Shown here one piece after another: positions 27,283 through 38,421 of a stretch of DNA of 64,000 nucleotides. Numbering within the stretch: the stretch's first letter is position 1; each line of letters starts with the position of its first letter. The DNA lies in contig CAWIKB010000014.1 in assembly GCA_963836605.1 (NCBI GenBank), positions 62,001-126,000 of the forward strand. The letters run 5' to 3'. The notes under the pieces were generated by a model. It saw only the letters and a list, made by a program, of their open reading frames with translations, was not told where the DNA came from and did no database searches. This stretch comes from Bog-473 sp963836605 (GTDB taxonomy: Bacteria; Actinomycetota; Acidimicrobiia; Acidimicrobiales; RAAP-2). The position numbers were made by a program, and so were the translations under genes.

Positions 27283-28566
27283 GTGCCCGCAACCGTGGTG
27301 GTGGGGACCCAGTGGGGGGACGAGGGGAAGGGCAAGCTCACCGACCTCCTCGCCCGCGAGATGGACATGGTGGTGCGGTACCAGGGCGGCCACAACGCCG
27401 GCCACCGCATCGTCGTCAACGGCGAGGCCTTTGCGCTCCAACTGGTGCCGAGCGGCATCCTCTACGACCACATCACGCCGATGATCGGCAACGGTGTCGT
27501 GGTGGACCCCGCCGTCCTGCTCGAAGAGCTGGACCGCCTGGCCGACAAGGGCGTCGACACCAGCCGTATGGTGGTCAGCGGGAACGCGCACCTGATCATG
27601 CCGTACCACCAGGAGCTGGACCGGGTCACCGAGCGTTTCCTGGGCAAGAACGCGCTGGGCACCACCAAGCGGGGCATCGGCCCGGCCTACGCCGACAAGG
27701 CCACCCGGGTCGGCCTGCGGGTCCAGGACCTCTTCGACGCCAAGATCTTCCGCCAGAAGCTCGACGTGGTGTTGAAGGAGAAGAACGCCATTTTGGCCAA
27801 GGTCTACAACCGCCTCCCCCTCTCGGCCGACGAGATCGCGGACCGCTACCTCAACGAGTACGCCCCCCGGATAGAGCCCATGGTCGGCGACACCGTGGGC
27901 CTCGTCCACCAGGCCGTCGAGGCGGGGCGCAACGTACTCCTCGAAGGGGCCCAGGCCACCTTCCTCGACCTCGACCACGGCACCTATCCCTTCGTCACGT
28001 CGTCGAACCCGGTGGCCGGCGGGGCCTGCACCGGCTCGGGCCTGGGGCCCCGCGACATCGACCGGGTGGTGGGCATCGCCAAGGCCTACGTGACCCGGGT
28101 GGGCGCCGGGCCGTTCCCCACCGAGCAGGACAACGACACCGGCGAGCTGCTGGTGGAGCGCGGGCACGAGTTCGGCACCAACACCGGCCGCCGCCGCCGC
28201 TGCGGCTGGTTCGACGCCGTCATGCTGCGCCAGGCCGTGCGCCTCAACTCCATGACCGAGGTGGCCCTGACCAAGCTGGACGTGCTCGATACGTTCGAGA
28301 CGGTCAAGGTGTGCGTGGCCTACGAGGCCGACGGCGTCCGCTACACCCACCTGCCGTACCACCAGTCGACCTTCCACAGCGTGCGGCCGATCTACGAGGA
28401 GCTGCCGGGTTGGTGCACCGACCTGACCGCGGCCACCGCGCCGGGCGACCTGCCCGCGGCGGCCCGGGACTACGTCGCCTTCCTGTCCGAACAGATCGGC
28501 GTCCCGGTGCGCCTGATCGGGGTCGGACCCGGACGCGAGCAGTTCGTCTCTTTCGTCACGGCGTGA
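27283..28566 (+). CDS. purA: Adenylosuccinate synthetase
   Basis: The 427-aa enzyme makes adenylosuccinate from IMP, aspartate and GTP, the first step from IMP to AMP. Signatures are VVVGTQWGDEGKGKLTDLL at the N-terminus, the catalytic His in RYQGGHNAGHRIV, the segment GTTKRGIGPAYADKATR, and ANTGRRRRCGWFDAV-like GTNTGRRRRCGWFD near the C-terminal third. Length is normal. The GTG start is the first gene of a tightly packed purine cluster; its TGA overlaps the purD GTG. Confidence 0.95.
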   Translation: MPATVVVGTQWGDEGKGKLTDLLAREMDMVVRYQGGHNAGHRIVVNGEAFALQLVPSGILYDHITPMIGNGVVVDPAVLLEELDRLADKGVDTSRMVVSGNAHLIMPYHQELDRVTERFLGKNALGTTKRGIGPAYADKATRVGLRVQDLFDAKIFRQKLDVVLKEKNAILAKVYNRLPLSADEIADRYLNEYAPRIEPMVGDTVGLVHQAVEAGRNVLLEGAQATFLDLDHGTYPFVTSSNPVAGGACTGSGLGPRDIDRVVGIAKAYVTRVGAGPFPTEQDNDTGELLVERGHEFGTNTGRRRRCGWFDAVMLRQAVRLNSMTEVALTKLDVLDTFETVKVCVAYEADGVRYTHLPYHQSTFHSVRPIYEELPGWCTDLTAATAPGDLPAAARDYVAFLSEQIGVPVRLIGVGPGREQFVSFVTA

Positions 28567-29885
28567 GGGTCTGCGTCGTCGGCAGCGGGGGCCGCGAGCA
28601 TGCGCTGGCCCATGTCCTGGCCCGCACGGCCGAGGTGGTGGTGACCCCGGGCAACCCGGGCATGGCGGAGCCGATCGGCGTGACCGACGCCCCGGCGGAG
28701 GAGATCGAGGCCGATCTGGTGGTCATCGGGCCCGAGGCACCGCTGGTCGACGGCCTGGCCGACCGCTTGCGGGCCACGGGCCGTGCCGTCATGGGCCCCG
28801 GCGCCGACGGCGCCCTGCTCGAAGGGTCCAAGGCCTTCATGAAGGAGCTCCTGGCCGAGGCCCGCGTCCCGACGGCGCGCTACGCCGCCTTCGATTCGTT
28901 GGAGCTCGACGACGCGCTGGCCTTTCTGGCCTCACTGCCCGGCCCCTGGGTCATCAAGACCGACGGCCTGGCCGCCGGCAAGGGCGTGCTGGTGGCCCAG
29001 ACCATGGAAGAAGCCCGGGCCGACGTGCGGGGCAAGCTCTCGGGAGCCGCCTTCGGTCCGGCCGGCCGCAACATCGTGATCGAGGAAGGGCTCGAAGGGG
29101 AGGAGTGCTCGCTCCTGGTCCTGTGCGACGGCACCCGCGCCGTGCCGCTGCTGCCCGCTCAGGACTTCAAGCGGATCGGTGACGGGGACCGCGGGCGCAA
29201 CACCGGGGGCATGGGGGCCTACGCGCCGATGCCGCAGGTGACGCCGGCCCTGGTGGACCAGGTGATGGCCGAGTCGGTGGAGCCCCTCATCGCCGTCATG
29301 CGGGCGCGGGGCATCGACTACCGCGGCGTCCTCTACGCCGGTCTGATGCTCGGCCCTGGCGGCCCCGGCGGCCCCGGCGGCCCCAAGGTGCTCGAGTACA
29401 ACGTGCGGTTCGGTGACCCCGAGACCCAGGTGGTGCTCCCGCTGCTCGAGACTGACGCCGCCGAGCTCTTCCTGGCCGTGGCCAACGGAAGCCTCGACCA
29501 GGTCCCGGCGCCGGTGTTCTCCGGGGACGCCGCCGTCTGCGTGGTCCTGGCCTCGCCCGGGTACCCCGACCATCCCCAGACCGGCGACAGCATCGAGGGC
29601 CTCGATGCCATGGGGCAGTCGAGCGCGCGGATAGACGGTGCCACCGTGTTCCATGCCGGAACGACCCGCCCTGCCCCCGACGGCCCGTTCCGCACCGCCG
29701 GCGGCCGCGTCCTCGGCGTCACCGCGGTGGCGCCGACGCTCGAGGAGGCACGGGCCAAGGCCTACCGGGCCGCCGCGCCCATAACCTGGGACGGGCGGCA
29801 GGCCCGCACCGACATCGCGGCCGGGGCGGCCAACGCCGCCAACCACCACGCCCACGCGCCCGCCCCCGAGGAGTCCGTCCGATGA
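28563..29885 (+). CDS. purD: Phosphoribosylamine-glycine ligase (GARS)
   Basis: The 440-aa ATP-grasp enzyme joins glycine to phosphoribosylamine in purine synthesis. It begins VRVCVVGSGGREHALA, then VIGPEAPLVDGLADRL, the ATP-grasp segment VIKTDGLAAGKGVLVA, and the signature RNTGGMGAYAPMPQVT with LEYNVRFGDPETQVVLP. The LMLGPGGPGGPGGPK segment near residue 265 carries a repeated Gly-Gly-Pro stretch not seen in most homologues. The GTG overlaps the purA stop (GTGA); the C-terminus ends in a His/Ala/Pro-rich tail and overlaps purB. Confidence 0.94.
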   Translation: MRVCVVGSGGREHALAHVLARTAEVVVTPGNPGMAEPIGVTDAPAEEIEADLVVIGPEAPLVDGLADRLRATGRAVMGPGADGALLEGSKAFMKELLAEARVPTARYAAFDSLELDDALAFLASLPGPWVIKTDGLAAGKGVLVAQTMEEARADVRGKLSGAAFGPAGRNIVIEEGLEGEECSLLVLCDGTRAVPLLPAQDFKRIGDGDRGRNTGGMGAYAPMPQVTPALVDQVMAESVEPLIAVMRARGIDYRGVLYAGLMLGPGGPGGPGGPKVLEYNVRFGDPETQVVLPLLETDAAELFLAVANGSLDQVPAPVFSGDAAVCVVLASPGYPDHPQTGDSIEGLDAMGQSSARIDGATVFHAGTTRPAPDGPFRTAGGRVLGVTAVAPTLEEARAKAYRAAAPITWDGRQARTDIAAGAANAANHHAHAPAPEESVR

Positions 29886-31204
29886 TCCCCCGTTACTCGC
29901 CCCCCGACATGGCGGCCCTCTTCACCGACGCCGCCCGCTTCGGCCTCTGGCTCGAGGTCGAGCTGTTGGCCACCGAGGCCCAGGCGATCGTGGGCGTGGT
30001 CCCGGCCGAGGACGCGGCGGCCTGCCGGGCCAAGGCGCCGACCGTGGACGACTTGTTCGTGGCCGCCGTGCACGAGCGCGAGAAGACCACCGATCACGAC
30101 GTGGCCGCCTTCGTCGATGTGGTGCAGGACCACATCGGGCTGCCCGCCGGGTCCTTCATCCACTACGGGCTGACGTCGTCTGACGTGGTGGACACCGCGC
30201 TGTGCGCCACGTTGACCAGGGCGGCCGATCTCCTCCTGGTGGACCTGGATGCGTTCGTCGAGGCCCTCCGGGCCCGTGCCCTCGAACTGATGGACGTGCC
30301 GGTCACGGGCCGGACCCACGGCATGCACGCCGAGCCGACCACTTTCGGGGCCAAGTTCGCCCTGTGGGCGCTCCAGGCCGATCGCGATCGCCGCCGCCTC
30401 CGCGCCGCCCGCGACGGGATCGCCGTGGGCAAGCTCTCGGGCGCGGTCGGGACCTACTCCAACATCGATCCGGCGGTCGAGGCCCATGTCTGTGCCGCCC
30501 TCGGCCTCCAACCGGTGCCGGCCACCCAGGTCATCGCCCGGGACCGTCACGCCGAGTACCTGTGGGCCTGCGCCTCGGTCGGCGCCACCATCGAGCTCAT
30601 GTGCACCGAGATCCGCCACCTGGCCCGCAGTGAGGTGGGGGAGGCCGAAGAACCTTTCGGGGCCGGCCAGAAGGGCAGCTCGGCCATGCCCCACAAGCGC
30701 AACCCGGTCCTCTCCGAGCGCCTCTGTGGTCTGGCCCGGCTCCTGCGCGGCTACCTGGGGGCCGGGCTCGAAGACGTCGCCCTGTGGCACGAGCGGGACA
30801 TTTCGCACAGCTCGGTGGAACGGGTGGCGCTGCCCGACGCGTCGCTGCTGGCCTGCTACCTGCTGCGCAAGGCCACCGGCCTGGCGGAGGGTCTGGTCAT
30901 CCACGGCGACCGGGCGTTGGACAACCTCAACGAGGGCAGCTACGGCCTGGTCTTCAGCCAGTCCGTCCTGCTGGCGCTGGTGTCCTCGGGGCTCAGCCGG
31001 GACGCGGCGTACCGCGTCGTCCAGCGCGACGCGCGGGCCGCCTGGGAGCAGCGGCGGCCCTTCCGGACAGTGTTGGGCGAGGACCCCGAGATGACGCTGT
31101 CCGACGCGCAGCTGTCCGAGGCCTTCGACCTGGCCCGCGCCCTGCAGCACACCGACCGCTTCGCGGACGCGCTGCGGGGGCTCGCCGTGCGGGGCTCGTC
31201 GTGA
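29882..31204 (+). CDS. purB: Adenylosuccinate lyase
   Basis: The 440-aa fumarase/aspartase-superfamily enzyme cleaves SAICAR and adenylosuccinate, two steps of purine synthesis. The family signature is GSSAMPHKRNPVLSER, with the His region TGRTHGMHAEPTTFG and HYGLTSSDVVDTAL upstream. It starts MIPRYSPPDMAALFTDAARF, the common N-terminus. The ATG overlaps the purD stop and its own stop overlaps the purC GTG, so four consecutive genes are translationally linked. Confidence 0.95.
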   Translation: MIPRYSPPDMAALFTDAARFGLWLEVELLATEAQAIVGVVPAEDAAACRAKAPTVDDLFVAAVHEREKTTDHDVAAFVDVVQDHIGLPAGSFIHYGLTSSDVVDTALCATLTRAADLLLVDLDAFVEALRARALELMDVPVTGRTHGMHAEPTTFGAKFALWALQADRDRRRLRAARDGIAVGKLSGAVGTYSNIDPAVEAHVCAALGLQPVPATQVIARDRHAEYLWACASVGATIELMCTEIRHLARSEVGEAEEPFGAGQKGSSAMPHKRNPVLSERLCGLARLLRGYLGAGLEDVALWHERDISHSSVERVALPDASLLACYLLRKATGLAEGLVIHGDRALDNLNEGSYGLVFSQSVLLALVSSGLSRDAAYRVVQRDARAAWEQRRPFRTVLGEDPEMTLSDAQLSEAFDLARALQHTDRFADALRGLAVRGSS

Positions 31205-32097
31205 CCTTCACCTTGCCCCGGCTGCACTCGGGCAAGGTGCGCGAGCTCTACGACACCGGCGACGAACGCCTGCTGATGGTCGCGTCGGACCGGGTCAGCG
31301 CCTTCGACGTCATCATGGCCGAGCCCATTCCGGACAAGGGCCGGGTGCTCACCGCCATGACCGTCTTCTGGTGTGACGAGATGGCCGATGTCGTGCCCGG
31401 CACCCTGCTCGCCACCGACCCGGCCGAGATCGAGGCCGCCCTGCCCGGGCAGACGCTGCCCCCGCAGTGGGCGGGACGGGCGCTGCTGGTGCGCCGGGCC
31501 GAGATGCTCCAGCTCGAGTGCATCGTGAGGGGGTACCTGGCCGGACAGGCCCACGAAGAATACGAGCGTTCGGGGACCGTGCACGGGGCGGTCATGCCCA
31601 CCGGCTTGCGGATGGCCGACCGCCTGGACGAGCCCATGTTCACGCCGTCCACCAAGGCGGCCGAAGGGCACGACGTCAACATCGGCTTCGCCGAGGCCGA
31701 GAACCTCGTGGGCACCGAGGCGGCCCGGGCGGCGCGGGACATCTGCCTGGAGCTCTACCGCCGGGCGGCGGCCCGGGCGGCCGACGTCGGGTTCATCCTG
31801 GCCGACACCAAGTTCGAGCTCGGCTACGTCGACGGCGTGCTCTCGCTCTGTGACGAGGTGTGCACGCCGGACTCCTCGCGCCTGTGGCCGGCCGATCAGG
31901 TGGTCCCGGGGAGGACGCCACCCGCCTACGACAAGCAACCGTTGCGCGACTGGTTGGCCGGGCAGCCGTGGAACCGCGTCGCCCCACCACCACCGCTCCC
32001 GGCTCGGGTGACCACGGCCCTCTCGGAGCGCTATGTCGCGGCCTATGAGCGCGTCACCGGCCTCTCCCTCGGCGACTGGTACGGTGCCACGCCATGA
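31201..32097 (+). CDS. purC: SAICAR synthetase
   Basis: The 298-aa enzyme converts CAIR and aspartate to SAICAR. Signatures are HSGKVRELYDTGDERLLMVA, SDRVSAFDVIMAEPIPDKG, MLQLECIVRGYLAGQAHEEY and LADTKFELGYVDG, all in the normal order. The length fits the longer, eukaryote-like bacterial type. GTG overlaps the purB stop (GTGA) and its own stop overlaps the purS ATG. Confidence 0.95.
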   Translation: MTFTLPRLHSGKVRELYDTGDERLLMVASDRVSAFDVIMAEPIPDKGRVLTAMTVFWCDEMADVVPGTLLATDPAEIEAALPGQTLPPQWAGRALLVRRAEMLQLECIVRGYLAGQAHEEYERSGTVHGAVMPTGLRMADRLDEPMFTPSTKAAEGHDVNIGFAEAENLVGTEAARAARDICLELYRRAAARAADVGFILADTKFELGYVDGVLSLCDEVCTPDSSRLWPADQVVPGRTPPAYDKQPLRDWLAGQPWNRVAPPPPLPARVTTALSERYVAAYERVTGLSLGDWYGATP

Positions 32098-32351
32098 GGT
32101 TCCAGGCGCGTGTGGAAGTGCAGCTCCGGGCCGGAATCAGTGATCCTGAAGGGGCCACGATCGAGCGCGCGCTGCCCGCGCTGGGGTTCGAAGGGGTCGC
32201 CCACGTGCGGGCCGGACGGTCCTTCAGCTTCGAGGTGAGCGCGCCCGACGAGACGGCGGCGCGGACCAAGGCGACCGATCTGGCCAACCGACTCCTGGCC
32301 AACCCGGTGATCGAGGAGAGCCGGCTCGAGCTCCAGGTCCTCGGGGGCTGA
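32094..32351 (+). CDS. purS: FGAM synthase subunit PurS
   Basis: The 85-aa PurS dimer scaffolds the PurL/PurQ complex that makes formylglycinamidine ribonucleotide. It shows RVEVQLRAGISDPEGATIER, ALPALGFEGVAHVRAGRSF and a C-terminal LLANPVIEESRLEL, the standard pattern. The ATG overlaps the purC stop. purQ starts immediately after its stop, with no gap. Confidence 0.93.
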   Translation: MRFQARVEVQLRAGISDPEGATIERALPALGFEGVAHVRAGRSFSFEVSAPDETAARTKATDLANRLLANPVIEESRLELQVLGG

Positions 32352-33032
32352 GTGGCACCGCGGATCGGGGTCGTCGTCTTCCCGGGCTCCAACTGCGAGT
32401 ACGACGTGGTCCAGGCGGCCCAATGGCTGGGGGCCGAGGGCGAGCTGCTCTGGCACGGGGCGGGCAGCGTGGGCGCCGTCGATGCCGTCGTCCTCCCGGG
32501 TGGCTTCGCGCACGGTGACTACCTCCGCCCGGGGGCGCTGGCGCGCTTCTCGCCCATCATGGACGCGGTGACGGCATTCGCGCGCAGTGGCGGGCCGGTC
32601 GTCGGCATCTGCAACGGGTTCCAGGTGCTGACCGAGGCCGGCCTGCTCCCCGGCGCGTTGCAGAAGAACAACCGCCTGCGGTTCCTGTGCCAGGAGACCA
32701 TGGTCGAGGTGACCTCGACCGACTCGGTCCTGACCCGCCTCGCCTCCGAGGGCGACGAGCTGGTGCTGCCGATCAATCATTTCTCGGGCAGCTACACCTG
32801 TGACGACGAGACACGGCGCCGGCTCACCGACGAAGGCCGCATTGTGCTGCGCTACCGGGACAATCCCAACGGGTCGGTCGACGACATCGCCGGCATCTCC
32901 AATGCGGGCGGCAACGTGGTGGGTCTGATGCCACATCCCGAGCGGGCGTCGCACCCGCTGCTCGGTTCCGAAGACGGCCTCGTCCTGCTGCGCTCCCTGC
33001 TCGACGCGGCTGCCACGACCGCGGCGGCCTGA
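32352..33032 (+). CDS. purQ: FGAM synthase glutaminase subunit PurQ
   Basis: The 226-aa class I glutamine amidotransferase supplies ammonia to PurL. It has GVVVFPGSNCEYDV, the VLPGGFAHGDYLRPGA segment, the nucleophile in VVGICNGFQVLTEAGLLPG, and the His/Glu of the triad in GLMPHPERASHP. Length is normal. The GTG start directly follows the purS stop. Its partner purL lies 3 kb downstream, beyond a hypothetical gene and a secreted peptidase, which is unusual because purQ and purL are normally adjacent. Confidence 0.95.
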   Translation: MAPRIGVVVFPGSNCEYDVVQAAQWLGAEGELLWHGAGSVGAVDAVVLPGGFAHGDYLRPGALARFSPIMDAVTAFARSGGPVVGICNGFQVLTEAGLLPGALQKNNRLRFLCQETMVEVTSTDSVLTRLASEGDELVLPINHFSGSYTCDDETRRRLTDEGRIVLRYRDNPNGSVDDIAGISNAGGNVVGLMPHPERASHPLLGSEDGLVLLRSLLDAAATTAAA

Positions 33033-33041
33033 ACCGACTGA

Positions 33042-33131
33042 TCGACCCGAGCGGACGTATCGACCCGAGCGGACGTATCGACCCGGGCGGACCGATCGAC
33101 CAGAGCGGACGTATCGACCCGGGCGGCTGGC
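33042..33131. repeat. Five tandem 18-bp repeats between convergent genes
   Basis: Five head-to-tail units of TCGACCCGAGCGGACGTA start at 33042, 33060, 33078, 33096 and 33114. The first two are identical and the others differ by one to several bases. They fill the gap between the purQ stop and the stop of the convergent hypothetical gene. Confidence 0.8.
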
Positions 33132-33132
33132 C

Positions 33133-33558
33133 CTAACCGCGGGCGCGAGAGATGTCGGCCGAGTGGAGCACGGCCGCACTCACCCCGGCGGCGCGCCAGG
33201 TGGCGTAGGTGATGCCCTTGCGCTCGCCGTAGGCCTTGGCCACCTTGATGAACTGCTTCTCCAGGGCACTCAGGTCCTTGACCTGATCCACCCGTGAACG
33301 CTCGTCGGCGAGGTCCTTTTTTTCCTGCAGAAGATGCAGCTTGGTGAGGGCGTCGGCGGTGCCCAGCCGTGACTCGATCGAGGCCAGGCGCTTGTCGATG
33401 GACGCCGGGGTTCGTTTCCGTCCTCGTTTGGGTTTGGAGGTCTCGAGGGCTTCGAGGTAGTGGCGGACAGATGCACTCTCGGCACGCCCCCGAGCCAGGG
33501 CCGCCTTGTGGCCGCTGCTCATGGGCTTGCGAGGAGCCGGAGTTTTCGCTTTTGCCAT
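33133..33558 (-). CDS. Conserved hypothetical protein, Lys/Arg-rich with coiled coil
   Basis: The 141-aa protein begins MAKAKTPAPRKPMSSGHKAA, a basic disordered stretch, then RHYLEALETSKPKRGRKRTP. A coiled-coil-like helix follows (SIDKRLASIESRLGTADALT, KLHLLQEKKDLADERSR), and the C-terminal domain reads FIKVAKAYGERKGITYATWR and AGVSAAVLHSAD. The last part resembles small conserved actinobacterial proteins that end in a 'GERKGITYATWR' helix, possibly nucleic-acid binding. No function is known. It is convergent to purQ and divergent from the sedolisin gene, and breaks up the purine cluster. ATG 33558 is favoured. Confidence 0.7.
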   Translation of the reverse strand: MAKAKTPAPRKPMSSGHKAALARGRAESASVRHYLEALETSKPKRGRKRTPASIDKRLASIESRLGTADALTKLHLLQEKKDLADERSRVDQVKDLSALEKQFIKVAKAYGERKGITYATWRAAGVSAAVLHSADISRARG

Positions 33559-33820
33559 GACACCAGTGTGACCCAATAGGCGCTGCGCGTCCGGTCACAT
33601 TGGTGCAAAGAGGCTGGGACGAATTACGGGCAAACACTGGAACGGGTTTTTGCATATGGGACCGCATCCATTGGGGTGTTCGCCTGTCACCCCAATTGCC
33701 ACCAAAGTAGGTCGCCAGGCCGGCGCGGAATCGCTATGGTGCCATGCGGCCGCGGCTCATCGCCGTTTCGATGGTGGCATGAGTGGCCGAACGAATGATG
33801 CACGAATGGTGGAGGTGCGC

Positions 33821-35977
33821 ATGTTCCGAGTCCGGGATCGAGTGATCGCCAGCGCAGGGTTGGCCGCGCTCTTCGCCGTCGCGCCCGCCGCGATCACCAG
33901 TGGAAACGCCGCCACCGCCGCCACTCCCGCCACCGTGGCGGTGCCGGGGAGCCAGTCGCCTGCGGCGTCGCCCGGGGCCGACCAGGGCGCGATCCCCGCG
34001 TCGAGCACCGTCAGTTTCGATGTCGCGCTCAATCCCCGCGACGCGGCCGGCGCGACGGCCCTGGCGCAGCAGGTCTCGGACCCGGCCAGCCCCACCTACA
34101 AGCACTACCTCACGGCGGAGCAGTGGGAGAGCCAGTTCTCGCCCACGGTGGCGCAGGTGGCGCTGGTCACCACCTGGCTGGCCAGCGAAGGGCTCGCGGT
34201 CAACGGGGTCACGCCCGACCGGCTCTCGATCTCGGTCAGCGGCACTGCGGCACAGGTCGAGCACGCGTTCGGTACCTCGCTGCACACCTACTCGGTGCGG
34301 GGCCAGAGCGTGCGCATGGCGTCGTCGGCCGTCTCGGTTCCCTCCAGCATCGCCGGCCTGGTCCAGGGCACCCCGGGCCTGAACCAGATCCCGGCCACGC
34401 CGGCGGGCGCCGTGGGCAACGGTTCGGACCTGGCCCCTCCATCAAGTGGCAGCAGCCCGAGCGCGAGCAGCAGCCCCGCAGCGGGCAACGCCAGCGTGCC
34501 CAGCAGTACCGTGATCCCGCCGCCGCCCGGCTTCCGCAACGCGACGCCGTGCAGCAAGTTCTACGGCCAGGTCAAGGACACCACCGACCCCCCTTACGGC
34601 GCGCCCTACACCTCTCCGCTGCCCTACTCGGTCTGCGGCTACACCCCCCAGCAGCTCCAGAGTGCCTACGGCCTCACCAGCACCATCGCCAAGGGGATCG
34701 ACGGCAGGGGTCAGACGGTGGCCATCATCGATGCCTACGAGGCCTCGACCCTGCTGAGCGACGCGCAGCAGTACTACGCGTTCAACGATCCGGCGCAGCC
34801 CCTGACCACGGGCCAGTTCTCGACGCACATCGCCCCGACCTTCGATGACGAGTCGCTCTGCCAGGCCAGCAGCTGGTCGGGGGAGCAGACGCTCGATGTC
34901 GAAGCGGTCCACGCCACGGCGCCGCGGGCCCACATCCTCTATGTCGGGGCCCAGGACTGCGTCAACGGCCTGCTCACCGCCGAGCGTCAGGTGGTCGACG
35001 GCCACCTGGCCGACATCGTCACCAACTCGTGGGGCGACAACGTGGGCGACCTGTTGGATTCGCCGAGCGACCGGGCGGCTTACGACACCGTGTTCCAGCT
35101 GGCCATCGCTACCGGGATCAGCGTGCTGTTCTCGGCCGGCGACGGCGGTGACGAGTTCACCACGACCGGGCTCACCTCACCCGACTACCCCTCGTCCAGC
35201 CCCTTCGTGACCGCGGTGGGCGGGACCAGCCTCAAGGTCGGCGGGGCCGGCACCCGGCTGGGCGAGCTCGGGTGGTCCACCAGCAAGAGCACGTTGTGCA
35301 CTCCGGACCTGGTCGGGCAGGTGACCGGCTGCACCAAGAGCACGCTGGGCCACTACCTCCCGCCCGCGCCCGGCAGCTACGACTACGGCGGCGGGGGAGG
35401 CACCAGCTACCAGTACACGCAGCCCTACTACCAGGCCGGCATCGTGCCGACGGCCCTGGCCGAGCGCAATGCCGCCGTCGTCGGCCCGACGCCCACCCGG
35501 GTGGAGCCGGACTTCTCCATGGTCGCCGACCCGACGACCGGGTTCCTCATCGGAGAGACCCAGCAGTTCGGCAGCACCGCCGAATACGGCCAGTACCGCA
35601 TCGGCGGGACCAGCCTGTCCTCGCCCCTGCTGGCGGGCGTCGTGGCCCAGGCCAACCAGGTCAGCGGATCCGACCTCGGGTTCGTCAATCCGGCGCTGTA
35701 CAAGCTGTCGCGCACCGACGCCGCCGCCATCTTCGACGTGGTGCCCGCGGGCAACCAGGCCAACGTCCGGCAGGACTTCGTCAACGGCGTCGGACCGGCC
35801 GCCGGCGTGATCACGTCGGTGCGCACCTTCGCCTTCGGGGGTATCGAGCAATTCTGCGACGGCACCGGGAGCTGCGAGGTCCGCGACGTCGCGCTCTCGA
35901 CGGCCAAGGGCTTCGACTCGATGACCGGGCTGGGCACGCCCAGCACCGGGTTCGTCCAGGCGCTCGGTTCGTTGTAA
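33821..35977 (+). CDS. Secreted S53 serine-carboxyl peptidase (sedolisin/kumamolisin type)
   Basis: The 718-aa protein has a signal peptide (FRVRDRVIASAGLAALFAVA). The pro-kumamolisin activation domain contains SPTYKHYLTAEQWESQFSPT and VNGVTPDRLSISVSGTAAQV; a Ser/Pro-rich linker follows (PPSSGSSPSASSSPAAGNAS). The peptidase domain carries Glu355 and Asp359 in SGEQTLDVEAVHA, the oxyanion Asp406 in TNSWGDN and nucleophile Ser598 in GGTSLSSPLLAG. These enzymes are acid-active and self-cleave the prodomain outside the cell. The ATG at 33821 has GGAGG 5 nt upstream; longer in-frame starts lack a signal peptide. It sits between purQ and purL. Confidence 0.9.
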   Translation: MFRVRDRVIASAGLAALFAVAPAAITSGNAATAATPATVAVPGSQSPAASPGADQGAIPASSTVSFDVALNPRDAAGATALAQQVSDPASPTYKHYLTAEQWESQFSPTVAQVALVTTWLASEGLAVNGVTPDRLSISVSGTAAQVEHAFGTSLHTYSVRGQSVRMASSAVSVPSSIAGLVQGTPGLNQIPATPAGAVGNGSDLAPPSSGSSPSASSSPAAGNASVPSSTVIPPPPGFRNATPCSKFYGQVKDTTDPPYGAPYTSPLPYSVCGYTPQQLQSAYGLTSTIAKGIDGRGQTVAIIDAYEASTLLSDAQQYYAFNDPAQPLTTGQFSTHIAPTFDDESLCQASSWSGEQTLDVEAVHATAPRAHILYVGAQDCVNGLLTAERQVVDGHLADIVTNSWGDNVGDLLDSPSDRAAYDTVFQLAIATGISVLFSAGDGGDEFTTTGLTSPDYPSSSPFVTAVGGTSLKVGGAGTRLGELGWSTSKSTLCTPDLVGQVTGCTKSTLGHYLPPAPGSYDYGGGGGTSYQYTQPYYQAGIVPTALAERNAAVVGPTPTRVEPDFSMVADPTTGFLIGETQQFGSTAEYGQYRIGGTSLSSPLLAGVVAQANQVSGSDLGFVNPALYKLSRTDAAAIFDVVPAGNQANVRQDFVNGVGPAAGVITSVRTFAFGGIEQFCDGTGSCEVRDVALSTAKGFDSMTGLGTPSTGFVQALGSL

Positions 35978-36048
35978 CGCGTCCCGCTGCACCATCCGGC
36001 CTGCTCACGGCCGATCGACCGGCGCGGCGCCGCTAAGTTGGAGGCATC

Positions 36049-38390
<2,342 letters not shown>

Positions 38391-38421
38391 TCGTCGGCGT
38401 TTGTGGGAGAATCGACCCACC

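Noticed and set aside
29345..29390. GGP tandem codons in purD as a separate repeat element
   Set aside because: It is a short in-frame expansion within a normal purD and needs no separate feature.
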